From contig NZ_AHIL01000032.1 of assembly GCF_000241525.1 (NCBI RefSeq), positions 1 to 64,000 on the forward strand: 64,000 bases of DNA. The letters are read 5' to 3'. Under the pieces are notes generated by a model. The model was given only the letters and a program-made list of their open reading frames with translations, was not told the DNA's origin and did not search any database. Both the position numbers and the translations under genes were made by a program. Positions 28,811 through 37,783 of the stretch are shown one piece after another (within the stretch, counting starts at the first letter, position 1; each line of letters begins with the position of its first letter). The DNA comes from Comamonas testosteroni ATCC 11996. GTDB lineage: Bacteria; Pseudomonadota; Gammaproteobacteria; Burkholderiales; Burkholderiaceae_C.

Positions 28811-29872
28811 TCACGTTTCATTGACGAAAAATCGCCGAGCGCCAGCCCGCGTGGACATATAGGCCTTGGCCAGCTCTGGATGGTCTTTGTTGAACTGCGC
28901 CGTATTGAACACTTGACTATCCTTGCTGCGCCGCCATGTCACGCTGCCGCCGCAGGCAAACGTTGCTTTGCCTGCTTCCCCCATGTGGATCTGAATGGCT
29001 TGGCGCAGGCGTGCTTCATGCTTCTGTGCAGCATCGAGTTGCTCTCGGGCCAACAGCAAGGCTTCAAACGTGGCATTGAGTTCTGGGTCATCACTCATGT
29101 CTACGTCATCGCCTGCACTGTTTGGATAGAGGCTACGCAAGGATTTTTCTGCACTGTCCGATCCATCGCCAGCAGGCGGCGTTTTGCTCTCCACCATTTG
29201 CCAGAAGGCGTGTTCCATCTCGATCAGTCGGGCAATCAAGGCCTCATCACGCTCAACCCTAAAAATACGTAGCTCCTGACCACCAATCAGCACCGCTACA
29301 TCAGCAGCACGATGGCCAGTCACGGCCAACTGGTGCATCACCTGCAGTTGCACATACTCCGGCACGCCATCGCGCCACAGGCGGGCACCATGGATACCTG
29401 CAGTTTTGCATTCCAGTAGCTGCACCTCCGAAGAGCCGACCACTTCACGATCCACATTGGCCAGCATCCAAGGATGCTCAGAGTGCTGCAAAACCGCATT
29501 CACTCGGCGTACCTTGTTGCCTGTGCGCTTGGTGTAGTGAGCCGCCACAATGGGCTCCAGCATCGTTCCCCAGAACATGGGGCTGGTGTCATCATTGGGA
29601 TCGGCGACTGGCAGCAGATCACCCTTGCCCGTCTTTTGCATCCACAACTCCAGCTGGGACTGGTAGGGGTTGAGGCCAATCGCTGCAGCTGCATCGGAGC
29701 TGCCAATGCCGGTACGGCGCACCTCCAGCCAACCATCTCGCTCCAGGTCTATGGTGGAGACTAGGCGCAAAGCAGCGCCCTTGCGGGGCGTGCGTGGAGC
29801 GTTGTTGGAGGCAGCGTGAGGGGCTGTAGAGCCAGCATCCAGATTGCCATTCTTGAGAACATGCACAGACAT
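28811..29872 (-). CDS. YqaJ-family viral recombinase/exonuclease
   Basis: A 353-residue protein with the YqaJ (lambda-exonuclease-like, PD-(D/E)XK) layout: RRTGIGSSDAAAAIGLNPYQ with the conserved Ser-Asp near residue 50, MFWGTMLEPIVAAHY, and the metal site NVDREV then LLECKT. Such enzymes resect double-stranded DNA for phage-type recombination, often with a single-strand annealing partner. The ATG at 29872 is preceded by CCAGGAG. The C-terminal 90 residues are helical (LEARLRQAIQIHM region). Confidence 0.85.
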   Translation of the reverse strand: MSVHVLKNGNLDAGSTAPHAASNNAPRTPRKGAALRLVSTIDLERDGWLEVRRTGIGSSDAAAAIGLNPYQSQLELWMQKTGKGDLLPVADPNDDTSPMFWGTMLEPIVAAHYTKRTGNKVRRVNAVLQHSEHPWMLANVDREVVGSSEVQLLECKTAGIHGARLWRDGVPEYVQLQVMHQLAVTGHRAADVAVLIGGQELRIFRVERDEALIARLIEMEHAFWQMVESKTPPAGDGSDSAEKSLRSLYPNSAGDDVDMSDDPELNATFEALLLAREQLDAAQKHEARLRQAIQIHMGEAGKATFACGGSVTWRRSKDSQVFNTAQFNKDHPELAKAYMSTRAGARRFFVNET

Positions 29873-30032
29873 CGAAATCTCCTGGCCCGCCAATTGCGGG
29901 CATAAAAAAGCCACCTCAAAAGGTAGCTCGTGGGGGTGAGAAGAGTGGTGGAAAAAGGGGTGGAAAGAAGAGAAGGGGGGCGTCCAATGACGGACAAGAA
30001 AGCCAGCGATCAAGCACGATCAGACCACTGGA

Positions 30033-31025
30033 TCAGGCCACCAGTTGCAGCGCATGGTCCAGGGCCCGCTGCTTGATCACTGCCCCCTGGCCGAACCAGG
30101 CACTGTCCAGGCGGTTGTCCTGGCTGCGGGCCTGTTTCTCGTGGTCGACGAACTCGGTGACGGCGCACAGCAGGCCCCAGGCCGTGTCCTTGGCCGCCTG
30201 CATCTCGGCACCCCGGCCGTGGCCCTCGTAGAGCATCTGCACCTTCTTGAGGGCCCGCTCATTGGTCAGGCCCACCGTGGGATCGGAATGCTGGTCCGTG
30301 TTGCAGATCACCTTGAGGAAATAGTTCATCGCTTCATGGGTCTTGATCTTGCGCTCGGCCAGGGTCTTCATGCGGTACATGAAGCTGTCCCACTGGCCCA
30401 CGGCCACACCCAGCTGGCGCTTGACCGCCTGGGCATCGAAAGCCGTGCTGTGCGGCACCTTGACGGCGCCCACGCCATCGCGCAGCGCAATGGTCAGCGT
30501 GTTGTTGCACACCACCCGCACCGTCGTCGGCATCGCCACCGTGGCGAGAGTCCCATCGCAGGAGGTGGCCAGCAGCAAATAGCCGTTGACCACATCCTTG
30601 CCCTTGAGGGCAGCTGACTTGCCCGTACGGGCCAGGGCCCAGAACTTGCGCCCGGCCTTGAGCACTCCGGCCGTTTCCAGCTCGTAGCCGGCGACTTCGG
30701 TCAGGTCCCGATAGAACTCCAGCACCTCACGGGGCTGGACCACCTGGTAGCGGCTGCCGACCACCGACAGAGGCGCTTGCGTATCGCTGCGGTACAGCAC
30801 CTTCTGCTCGGGGAACTCCTTGGGCTCGGCATACAGGCCGGACAGCTCGGAAGAACCTGACTCACTATTGGATGCCAGATAACGCACTGGAGTCTCCTGG
30901 ATACGCCAATCCATGCCAGCCGCTTGCGCCCAGACATCGATGCCTTGTTTGGCTGGCAGGGCGTGGCCCAGTTCATGCCAAGGGGTCTGGCCGGTATAGG
31001 CCATGGTTTCTACGAGATGTGCCAT
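30033..31025 (-). CDS. DUF932 family phage/plasmid-like protein
   Basis: A 330-residue protein matching the DUF932 (phage/plasmid-like TIGR03299) type: MAHLVETMAYTGQTPWHELG at the start and VLYRSDTQAPLSVVGSRYQV, TTVRVVCNNTLTIALR inside. Frequently found with YqaJ nucleases in mobile elements; molecular role unknown. Confidence 0.85.
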   Translation of the reverse strand: MAHLVETMAYTGQTPWHELGHALPAKQGIDVWAQAAGMDWRIQETPVRYLASNSESGSSELSGLYAEPKEFPEQKVLYRSDTQAPLSVVGSRYQVVQPREVLEFYRDLTEVAGYELETAGVLKAGRKFWALARTGKSAALKGKDVVNGYLLLATSCDGTLATVAMPTTVRVVCNNTLTIALRDGVGAVKVPHSTAFDAQAVKRQLGVAVGQWDSFMYRMKTLAERKIKTHEAMNYFLKVICNTDQHSDPTVGLTNERALKKVQMLYEGHGRGAEMQAAKDTAWGLLCAVTEFVDHEKQARSQDNRLDSAWFGQGAVIKQRALDHALQLVA

Positions 31026-31111
31026 GAGAAAACTCCTTCAATAAGAGAAGCGAAAAACCAAAAAGGGAGATGAGGGATAAAAGGGAAAATGGACTGAGCC
31101 GGGCGAATCGC

Positions 31112-31483
31112 TCAATCGGAATCGGCATAGTCGGAGGTCGATTCCTGACGGGCAAACACATGCCTGCATTCCAGGCACTTGAAGTTGTCCAGCATTCGGG
31201 CATCAATCGTTTTGCCCACCGACGTGCCGACTTCGCAGCCAATGGCTGTCCCGGCCAAGCCACCCAAAACCGCGCCCGCAATGCTGCCGATGCTCGAACC
31301 CGCAGGGCCGGTCATCAGGCCCGAGGCAATCCCAATCTGCGCACCGCGCAGGGCGCCGACAAAGCCACCTGTGGCACCAGCGGCGCAGCCGATGGCGCCT
31401 GCAGTCTTGCGTGCCCAGTTGCGGGAGACGACCCGTGGGCTATGGCACAGGGGGCAGTTGGGAGGGAGAGAGGAAAAAGGCAT
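31112..31483 (-). CDS. Small zinc-ribbon protein with glycine zipper
   Basis: A 123-residue protein with paired metal-ligand motifs: CPLC near residue 10 and CLEC near the C-terminus. Between them lies a Gly/Ala-rich stretch (GAIGCAAGATGGFVGALRGA and GSIAGAVLGGLAGTAIG), a glycine-zipper pattern that could insert into or bind membranes. An AAGGAGCTTTG ribosome site precedes the ATG at 31483. The frame is open upstream, but without a site. It closes the minus-strand block. Confidence 0.65.
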   Translation of the reverse strand: MPFSSLPPNCPLCHSPRVVSRNWARKTAGAIGCAAGATGGFVGALRGAQIGIASGLMTGPAGSSIGSIAGAVLGGLAGTAIGCEVGTSVGKTIDARMLDNFKCLECRHVFARQESTSDYADSD

Positions 31484-31972
31484 CAAAGCTCCTTGGAAGA
31501 AAGACAAGAAGCCAGGTGCTGGAGCGCCTGTCGTGAGGGAGGCAGGCGCATCACCATGACCTGGACGACAGACCGGTGTCTGCTCAGGTCGGTGATATGT
31601 GGTTGAAAAAAAGTTGATTGAAAGAGTCAGCTTTTTGGGAGAGCTCGGAGAGGTGTTTGTCTCGATATCACGCAGCTTGTGATGCGTCACAAGCCTGGCA
31701 TCACATGCGGCTTCGCATGCCAAAAAGCGAAGCTTTCGCATGCGCCCGAAACACTCGATTTCTCCAATGTGGGGGAACTAAATGTTGGCGACCTTTCGCA
31801 GGTTCGCATGACGAGGTTGCGAGTGGATGCGATGGTTGATTTTTATCACTGCCGTGAATTAAGTGAAAAGTCAAGATGGATGCTTGAGTCTGTTCTCGTA
31901 GCCAAGCAACCGGCTCGAAAGAAATTGGTCGTTCCGCTGCAATCCGGTTCTCTTCAACACGAACTGATTGCC
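31484..31972. promoter_or_regulatory. Divergent control region with palindrome and TTCGCATG repeats
   Basis: Between the minus block and alpA. CTTGTGA-TGCG-TCACAAG (31676-31693) is a perfect operator-like palindrome. TTCGCATG occurs at 31712, 31735 and 31803, with a partial TTCGCA at 31795: direct repeats in 100 bases, like iterons or a repressor array. The frame is open here on the plus strand (from 31679), but without coding character. Confidence 0.45.
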
Positions 31973-32374
31973 ATGAACCACACCCCTTACGCACCTCAAT
32001 CCAAGAGCCTGATGGAGCGCAGCTTCCACCCTATACAGGCATCTCAGGCGAGCATGTCCTTGCTCGCTTACTCCCAAGCCTCCCAGACTGCAGAAGTCTC
32101 CCGTACGCCTTTCTGCGACGAGGAAGCGGTTCAGACCGTTGCCACAGTAGGCAGCGATGCCATGCGTCTGAACACCATCCTCCGCCTGCGCCAACTTCTG
32201 AAGGCGCTAGGGATTTCTCGCTCCACGGTGTATCTGCGCATCAATCCCAAATCCAAGTACTACGACCCCATGTTTCCGAAGCCCATTCGCCTTGGCGCAA
32301 AGGCGGTGGGATGGGTGCTGTCGGATGTGTATGACTACATCGAGCACTTGAAGAAGAAGCAACAAGCTTGCTGA
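31973..32374 (+). CDS. AlpA-family transcriptional regulator
   Basis: Up to 133 residues; the C-terminal 70 (MRLNTILRLRQLLKALGISR then STVYLRIN and WVLSDVYDYIEHLKK) form the AlpA/MerR-like helix-turn-helix, which in P4-type elements controls the integrase and excision. The start is uncertain: ATG at 31973 gives an unexplained Ser/Gln-rich N-terminus, while an ATG at 32161 gives a compact regulator. No clear ribosome site at either. The GGGTA...TACCC repeat follows its stop. Confidence 0.72.
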   Translation: MNHTPYAPQSKSLMERSFHPIQASQASMSLLAYSQASQTAEVSRTPFCDEEAVQTVATVGSDAMRLNTILRLRQLLKALGISRSTVYLRINPKSKYYDPMFPKPIRLGAKAVGWVLSDVYDYIEHLKKKQQAC

Positions 32375-32420
32375 TTTAGGGGTACTAAATACCCGGAACC
32401 ACTCACGTGTGAATTTACCC

Positions 32421-32447
32421 CTCCATGAAGGTTAATCCTTCGTGGAG
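32421..32447. repeat. Hairpin upstream of the replication protein (candidate origin)
   Basis: CTCCATGAAGG-TTAAT-CCTTCGTGGAG: an 11-bp stem with one mismatch and a five-base AT loop, in an AT-rich 200-base gap before an HUH replication protein. Rolling-circle initiators nick such hairpins. Function inferred. Confidence 0.4.
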
Positions 32448-32572
32448 TACGGAATATTTAACGCTGATGGATAAACGAAATTCAATCAATAAACTCGGTT
32501 TCTTAGTAACTAAGATATATAAGAGAAATATATCAAAGAGAAAGAGTAAAACCATTCGATAAATGATTACCT

Positions 32573-33787
32573 ATGAAGTCACACTACGTCATGCATAACT
32601 CTGTTGTGCAGAAGAACATTCTGCTGGAATACGCGAAAGATGATGATGAAAATCATCTTCCTGGCTTTGAAGGTCCAGGAATGAAGCGTGCTCTTGATGA
32701 GTTGATTCAGCATCTCATCAAGCACAACTACAAGGACCCTTTTGGGAGTAATGATCACAAGCTGAAAAAATCAAAATATATACCGAAGTTTGCGGGTGCA
32801 CTTATCACCTTGGTTGATGAGGTTGGCACTCAGCTTCTGCAAGAAAAGGATAGGGGAGTTTGGAGCTGCCTTGATGTTAATCCGATGGTTGCCGGAATCA
32901 TCGAGACCACGTGTGCCTTTCTTCAGAAGAAAGGCTCCCAGGATAGAGGTACTGAGAACTGTGTCTTGCTAGGGATGGGGATGCCGGAGTTCCTGACATT
33001 GAACGATTGCGAGTTGCAGTTGGCTCAATCTGCATTCAATGAGTTGGCACTTGCATTGCGCAAAATGCTTTTGAACAAAGGAATGCGTGATGCTGTAAAA
33101 AGTTATCGTACAAATGCTACAAAGCGCTATGGCCAGGTGATGCGGGTAACCCGCAGATTCTGGAAGAAATTTTCAAAGATTCTGCTGATTCGGCTGGATT
33201 GGGGGCTACGCCATTCAATTCCTGACTTACGTGCAACATTTAAAGATCAGAAAGATTTTGAGGATAGATTGATGGAGGTGAACGAATATCGTGATGCCAT
33301 GCTTAAGCTGCTCAAGAAGCGCTATGGCTCTGATCTGGCTTTTTATTTCTGGAAAATTGAGTTTGGTGCTCAGCGTGGCCTGCATATGCACTGGATGATT
33401 GGCCTGAATGGCTCCAAGCATCAGTATCGCATCAGGACAGCTCGTGCCATAGCGGAGATGTGGGAGTCTGTAATCGATAATGAGAAATCCTACATCTGGA
33501 ACGTCAATGCCATCCAGTCTACAGGTGAGCCCTTATTGCGTGTGATTCAGTACGACGATCCACTGCTGTGGGAAATCGTAGGTGTCTATGCCGACTATCT
33601 AACCAAGGTGGATTACTTCCTCAAGCTGCGTATGCCGGGAAATATGCACAGCTTCGGAGGCACTCAGCTTCGTAATGAATCGTGCAAGAAGCGTGGTCCC
33701 CAGAGAAACAAAACGATGACAGAGGCTGATATCAAGCTGGTACGAGGCCCTCAAGGAGGCCGCAAGGTAAAGGGAGAGAAGGCATGA
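32573..33787 (+). CDS. Inovirus Gp2-like / YagK-YfjJ replication protein
   Basis: A 404-residue protein with the HUH-type metal motif GLHMHWM (His271, His273) in the C-terminal half, followed by YADYLTKVDYF, where a catalytic Tyr could sit. This arrangement is shared by inovirus Gp2-type and YagK/YfjJ proteins. It would initiate rolling-circle replication of the element. It overlaps the next gene by four bases (ATGA). A hairpin and AT-rich sequence lie upstream. Base composition is lower in GC than the chromosome. Confidence 0.75.
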   Translation: MKSHYVMHNSVVQKNILLEYAKDDDENHLPGFEGPGMKRALDELIQHLIKHNYKDPFGSNDHKLKKSKYIPKFAGALITLVDEVGTQLLQEKDRGVWSCLDVNPMVAGIIETTCAFLQKKGSQDRGTENCVLLGMGMPEFLTLNDCELQLAQSAFNELALALRKMLLNKGMRDAVKSYRTNATKRYGQVMRVTRRFWKKFSKILLIRLDWGLRHSIPDLRATFKDQKDFEDRLMEVNEYRDAMLKLLKKRYGSDLAFYFWKIEFGAQRGLHMHWMIGLNGSKHQYRIRTARAIAEMWESVIDNEKSYIWNVNAIQSTGEPLLRVIQYDDPLLWEIVGVYADYLTKVDYFLKLRMPGNMHSFGGTQLRNESCKKRGPQRNKTMTEADIKLVRGPQGGRKVKGEKA

Positions 33788-35115
33788 GCGTTTTGAAGGA
33801 ATGCCTGTTGTTTTATCCGACGGAGTCTTTGCCGCCACTGATGCGTGACTTCATCTACTGCGTGATGCATGCAACGCAGGCCAACGATGCCTTGGTCGGC
33901 CCTGTGGTGTTGAGCGTCGCCTCGGCGGCTGTGCAAGGCGTGGCAGACATCCTGACCCCGTTTGGCACTGACATGCCCACCAGTCTGTTCACTGGTGTCG
34001 TCGCTTTGTCTGGCGATCGCAAGTCCACGGTGCTGAAGTTGGCCTGTCGCGGTATGGAGGAGTTCGAGCGGGGCATGGAGGGCTATCTTGATCCGGAGAT
34101 GAGCTTCCGTCATTGGGGCTCGCATCCCTTTTTGCTGGAGGAGGCTACGGAGAAGGGCGTGGTCGATTTTTACGCCAAGGGGGCCAAATCCTTGTTCTAT
34201 GCCTTGGATGAAGGGGGCATGCTGACACGCAACCTGGATGTGCCTGCGCTGTGCAAGCGTTTCGATGCTGCGCCTATTCGCCACCTCAGTCGTACCCGTG
34301 GATTGACCTACGTGGCTGATACGCGTGGTGCACTGTGCATGTTGGTCCAGGACTTGACCTTCAGCCGCATGATGAAAGGTGACAAGGGAGCCTATTTGAT
34401 CGAATCGGGGCTCTTGCCGCGGATGCTGATGTCGTTTGCTTCAATGTCTGTGGTGGGTCCACTTCCCTTGTGCAGCATGGATGCTCACAACCATGAGTTT
34501 CACGAGCGTATCAAAGTGCTGATGCGGGACTACAAGGAGATCTTCATGCACGGCAAGTCCCGCAGCAAGATGTATCTTGCTGCTGATGCGGAACAACTAT
34601 GGAAAAAGGCTCTTGAAGAGTGGGAGATGCTGTTGCGGGACGGCATGTGGCACAGCATTCGTCCCTTTGTTCGCCGTGCAGGAGAGCAGGCACTGCGCTT
34701 GGCAGGGGTCTTGCAATGGTTCACAGCCCCGCAGGAGATGATCGAGTGCAAGTCCATGCAGGCGGCGATTGACATCGTCCAATGGCATCTGCTCCAAGCC
34801 CGGGCGGGCTTCGGAAAGCTTCCGCAAGAGGCATTGCAGCAGGAGCTGGCACAAGCGCTTTATGACTATCTGATGCGCCGAGCAGTCAAGTACAACGCCA
34901 CAGCCACGCCTCGCAACACGTTAATCCGTAGTGCGCCTGTGAGTCTGCGTAAGGCCGATCAACTTGACTTGGCTCTTGACCAACTGGAGCTGGAAGGCAA
35001 GGTTGGCTTTTATCCGATGAATACTCGCAAGAATGTGATTTTGACGGCCGCATCAATCGCAGCTATGAATCCAAAAAACACAACAATTGCCAATAATTTG
35101 TCGGATAAATTTTAA
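33784..35115 (+). CDS. DUF3987 (YfjI) family protein
   Basis: A 443-residue protein typical of the YfjI/DUF3987 family of P4-type and CP4-57-type elements. It has a Walker-like motif GVVALSGDRKSTVLKLA (about residues 72-88) and a later acidic DEGGM. These proteins are thought to act in element replication as primase/helicase-like ATPases, but none is well characterised. Directly coupled to the replication protein. Confidence 0.82.
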   Translation: MSVLKECLLFYPTESLPPLMRDFIYCVMHATQANDALVGPVVLSVASAAVQGVADILTPFGTDMPTSLFTGVVALSGDRKSTVLKLACRGMEEFERGMEGYLDPEMSFRHWGSHPFLLEEATEKGVVDFYAKGAKSLFYALDEGGMLTRNLDVPALCKRFDAAPIRHLSRTRGLTYVADTRGALCMLVQDLTFSRMMKGDKGAYLIESGLLPRMLMSFASMSVVGPLPLCSMDAHNHEFHERIKVLMRDYKEIFMHGKSRSKMYLAADAEQLWKKALEEWEMLLRDGMWHSIRPFVRRAGEQALRLAGVLQWFTAPQEMIECKSMQAAIDIVQWHLLQARAGFGKLPQEALQQELAQALYDYLMRRAVKYNATATPRNTLIRSAPVSLRKADQLDLALDQLELEGKVGFYPMNTRKNVILTAASIAAMNPKNTTIANNLSDKF

Positions 35116-35130
35116 TATTTGATATGTTTA

Positions 35131-35162
35131 TGGCGCCCTACCACGGGGCGCTATTTTTTTTT
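35131..35162 (+). terminator. Terminator after the DUF3987 gene
   Basis: GGCGCCC-TACCAC-GGGGCGC followed by a nine-base T run; overlaps the end of the convergent AT-rich gene. Confidence 0.8.
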
Positions 35163-36146
35163 GCTTGGCATATCAGAGTTGTATATTTTATCAATTAACA
35201 CTCTGAAATCTTCATCCCTTTTTGACCAATCTTTAAATTTAGTATCGAGATTATCTGCTTGAAGTGTTAATCCATAGTTTTTATTCTTTTGTTTAGCAGA
35301 TTTTTGATATTCGCTTATTAGCTGGATAAATTCTAGGTAGAAGCAATCATAGAGATTTTTAAAATTTTTGATTTTTCCATTTTTCAGATTGCTTTTGTTG
35401 GTGTCTTTAAGTGGTGTATTTAAATTCAGGTCAATTTGAGTAAATAATTTTTTGAATTCGTTGATCAAATCCTGCCTTCCACTGTTTCGTGCAGCACCCG
35501 CTTTGGATGATCTTTGCCTTCTTATGTGCTCATCTGTTGGGATGCCTTTTTTCTGAGATGATAATTCGAGTAATTTTTTGGAAGTGATTAGGAGTCTTCT
35601 AAAAAGATATCCTATAGAGTTTTTTAAGTCCTCAGAAATATTTTTATCATGAGGAATTTCGTTTCTTATAAATTTTTCGAAGCACTCATCATTAACTGTG
35701 ATATACATTGTCCATAATCGCTCTATTTTCACGCATAAAAATAATAAGCTGAAGTAGGTTGATTTGAGTGATAAATGATGTGTGGTTGTAAGTAGATTTT
35801 TTTCATATGCAAAGTTTGCTTTGTTTAATATGCACTTTGTCTTGAAAGGGTTAGTGTTTTCATTTATTGTTCCCCACCATCTTTTTACCGTTGACTCCCT
35901 GGTTTCCTCCGTGTGGAGAAGAACTTCTGTGGATAATTTCCAAATAAAATAGTAATAAATAAATATCTTAAAAACTGCTTCTTGATCAGAAATTGAGTGC
36001 TTTTTAATATATTCGTTTAATAATTTTCTGAGAGATGTTGGACTGCTTAATTCGAATAATGAAATGAAGTTTGGTGGCTTATAGTTATTTTTACTTTTAT
36101 CAAAGTCGTTGATAATTTCTATTCTTCGATGTCTTATTACTGCCAA
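35151..36146 (-). CDS. AT-rich protein of unknown function, candidate cargo
   Basis: A 331-residue, Lys/Asn/Ile-rich, alpha-helical protein with very AT-rich codons, against about 60% GC around it. No catalytic motif stands out. Helical segments such as FIYYYFIWKLSTEVL and SLLFLCVKIERLWTMYI look amphipathic or mildly hydrophobic, not certainly membrane. It sits in the cargo position between the replication genes and an IS, where P4-type elements carry defence genes; that role is inference. The C-terminus (DSDMPSKKK) overlaps the terminator. Confidence 0.6.
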   Translation of the reverse strand: MAVIRHRRIEIINDFDKSKNNYKPPNFISLFELSSPTSLRKLLNEYIKKHSISDQEAVFKIFIYYYFIWKLSTEVLLHTEETRESTVKRWWGTINENTNPFKTKCILNKANFAYEKNLLTTTHHLSLKSTYFSLLFLCVKIERLWTMYITVNDECFEKFIRNEIPHDKNISEDLKNSIGYLFRRLLITSKKLLELSSQKKGIPTDEHIRRQRSSKAGAARNSGRQDLINEFKKLFTQIDLNLNTPLKDTNKSNLKNGKIKNFKNLYDCFYLEFIQLISEYQKSAKQKNKNYGLTLQADNLDTKFKDWSKRDEDFRVLIDKIYNSDMPSKKK

Positions 36147-36449
36147 TTAATTTCACCTAATGTTTTTGTAAAAAATTTTCTGAATATATTTAAGATTTTA
36201 TTCAAATATACTTCTAGTGTGCTGTGATCGGCTTGCAGAACATCTTAAGTCCTTAACTTGGTTTAAAGCTCAGTAGAGTGGGGGCTTCAGCGCCCAGAGC
36301 GTCTTTCTGACCGGCCCTCATTGGGCGCTACCGCCTGCGACTTGGAGGCGATAGCAAACTGCTATGAGTCAGCAACTCGTCGTAACTTCCACTTCAGTCA
36401 ATTTGAGCACTGAAGTAGCCTTTGTACGATATTTTTCATGCAGCGACGT
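36147..36449. other. Non-coding region left of the IS element
   Basis: About 300 bases without a gene. It holds the presumed promoter of the AT-rich gene and small inverted repeats, for example CTTCAGT...ACTGAAG at 36393. I see no gene in it. Confidence 0.5.
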
Positions 36450-36491
36450 CTCCCCGGAATTTAGTAGCAGGTGAGCTTGGAGTCCAATCCC

Positions 36492-36772
36492 ATGCAACAG
36501 AAGATTGGACGAGAGAAAAGATCTACGGAAGAACAGATCATTGGCTTCCTGCGGGAAGCCGAATCGGGCTTACTGTGGCCGAGTTGTGCCGGCGGCACGG
36601 TTTCTCCGAGGCCAGTTATGACCTCTGGCGCAGCAAGTTTGGCAGTATGAGCGTGTCCGATGCCAAACGATTGAAGGAGTTGGAAACCGAAAGCGAACGG
36701 CTTAAGCGGTTGCTGGCCGAAGCCCTGCTTGAGAACGAGGTGACGAAAGAAGCCTTGAGAAAAAAGTGGTGA
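36492..36772 (+). pseudogene. IS3-family transposase OrfA, frameshifted
   Basis: In the correct frame the gene begins at the ATG at 36492 (MQQKIGREKRSTEEQIIGFL, then REAESGL). Near 36570 the frame ends in LWPSC, whereas the expected continuation TVAELCRRHGFSEASYDLWR is read one base later. One base appears missing around TTACTGTGG. The C-terminal coiled coil (AKRLKELETESERLKRLLAE) is intact. Confidence 0.75.
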
Positions 36773-37575
36773 GCGCACCCGCATCGCGCGAGTTGGTGCG
36801 TCACATGGTCAGCCGTGGACTGAGCGAGCGTCGTTCGCTGCGTGTCATCGGCATGAGCGCCAGTGCCCTGCGCTACAAACCCGCCTGCGACCACAACTGT
36901 GCCTTGAAGGAGAAGATCATCGCTCTGGCACAGCGTCATCGTCGCTACGGGGCCAGCATGATCTATCTGAAGTTGCGCCAGGCCGGAGAGATCGTGAATC
37001 ACAAGCGGGTGGATCGTCTGTATGCCCAAGCCGGTCTTCAGATCAAAAAGCGCAGGCGCAAGAAGATCCCGATATCGGAGCGCCACCCTTTGGTACGCCC
37101 GACAGTTGCCAACCAGGTGTGGTCCATGGACTTTGTCTTTGATCGCACAGCGGAAGGACTCAGCATCAAAAACCTCACGGTAGTGGATGACGCAACCCAT
37201 GAGGCTGTGGCCATCGTGCCGGAGCAGGCCCTGGGTGGCAACCAACTGGTGCGCATTCTGGAGCAACTCGCCAGGACAAGGGGGCTGCCCAAAGCGATCA
37301 ACGGTAAGGAGTTCTGCAGTCGCGCCATGCTGAGCTGGGCTCATGCCCGAGGTGTTCAGCTGTTTCTGATCGAACCGGGCAAGCCCAACCAGAACGCCTA
37401 CATCGCATCATTCAATGGGCGCTTTAGGGATGAATGCTTGAACGAACATTGGTTCACCAGTCTGGCGCATGCTCGGGTGATCGTTGAAGCTTGGCGCCGG
37501 GAATACAACGAAGAGCAGCCCAAGAGATCGCTTGGTGGACTGACGCCCGCTGCCTATGCCCGGAGGCTGATGTAA
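36766..37575 (+). pseudogene. IS3-family transposase OrfB with lost catalytic residues
   Basis: A 269-residue rve-type integrase domain with the first Asp in MDFVFDRTAEGL. Where family members read about IRTDNGKEF, this one reads AINGKEF: three codons including the second Asp are missing. Where they read KPNQNAYIESFNG, this one reads KPNQNAYIASFNG: the third catalytic Glu is Ala. Both changes keep the frame. The protein is therefore expected to be dead, which agrees with the OrfA frameshift. Consensus residues are from memory of the IS407 group. Confidence 0.75.
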
Positions 37576-37783
37576 AACCCGTCAAATTAACACCGGACTC
37601 CAAAGCCTTGTGCTACTAAAAACGGGGGGCGTAGGATGGCCCACTACGTCGACGGTGTCCACCCCCATGAGAGAGATGAGTGGACCCATTATCAGTGAGC
37701 TTCCCGCCGATGTGCCCGTTCAAGCCGATGCAGATTGTGCTATCAACCGTGGCTTTGAGCAGCAAATCCGAAATCAGCGATGG

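Larger units (their letters stand above)
36450..37630 (+). mobile_element. Decayed IS3-family insertion sequence (IS407-like)
   Basis: Terminal repeats pair imperfectly: TCCCCGGAATTTAGTAGCA at 36451 and, inverted, TGCTACTAAAAACGGGGGG at 37611 (15 of 18 positions agree). The element of about 1.18 kb carries an orfA and an orfB in the usual overlapping arrangement; both are damaged (see the entries). No clear target duplication was found. It marks a boundary between the ssrA element and the dpd genes. Confidence 0.7.
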
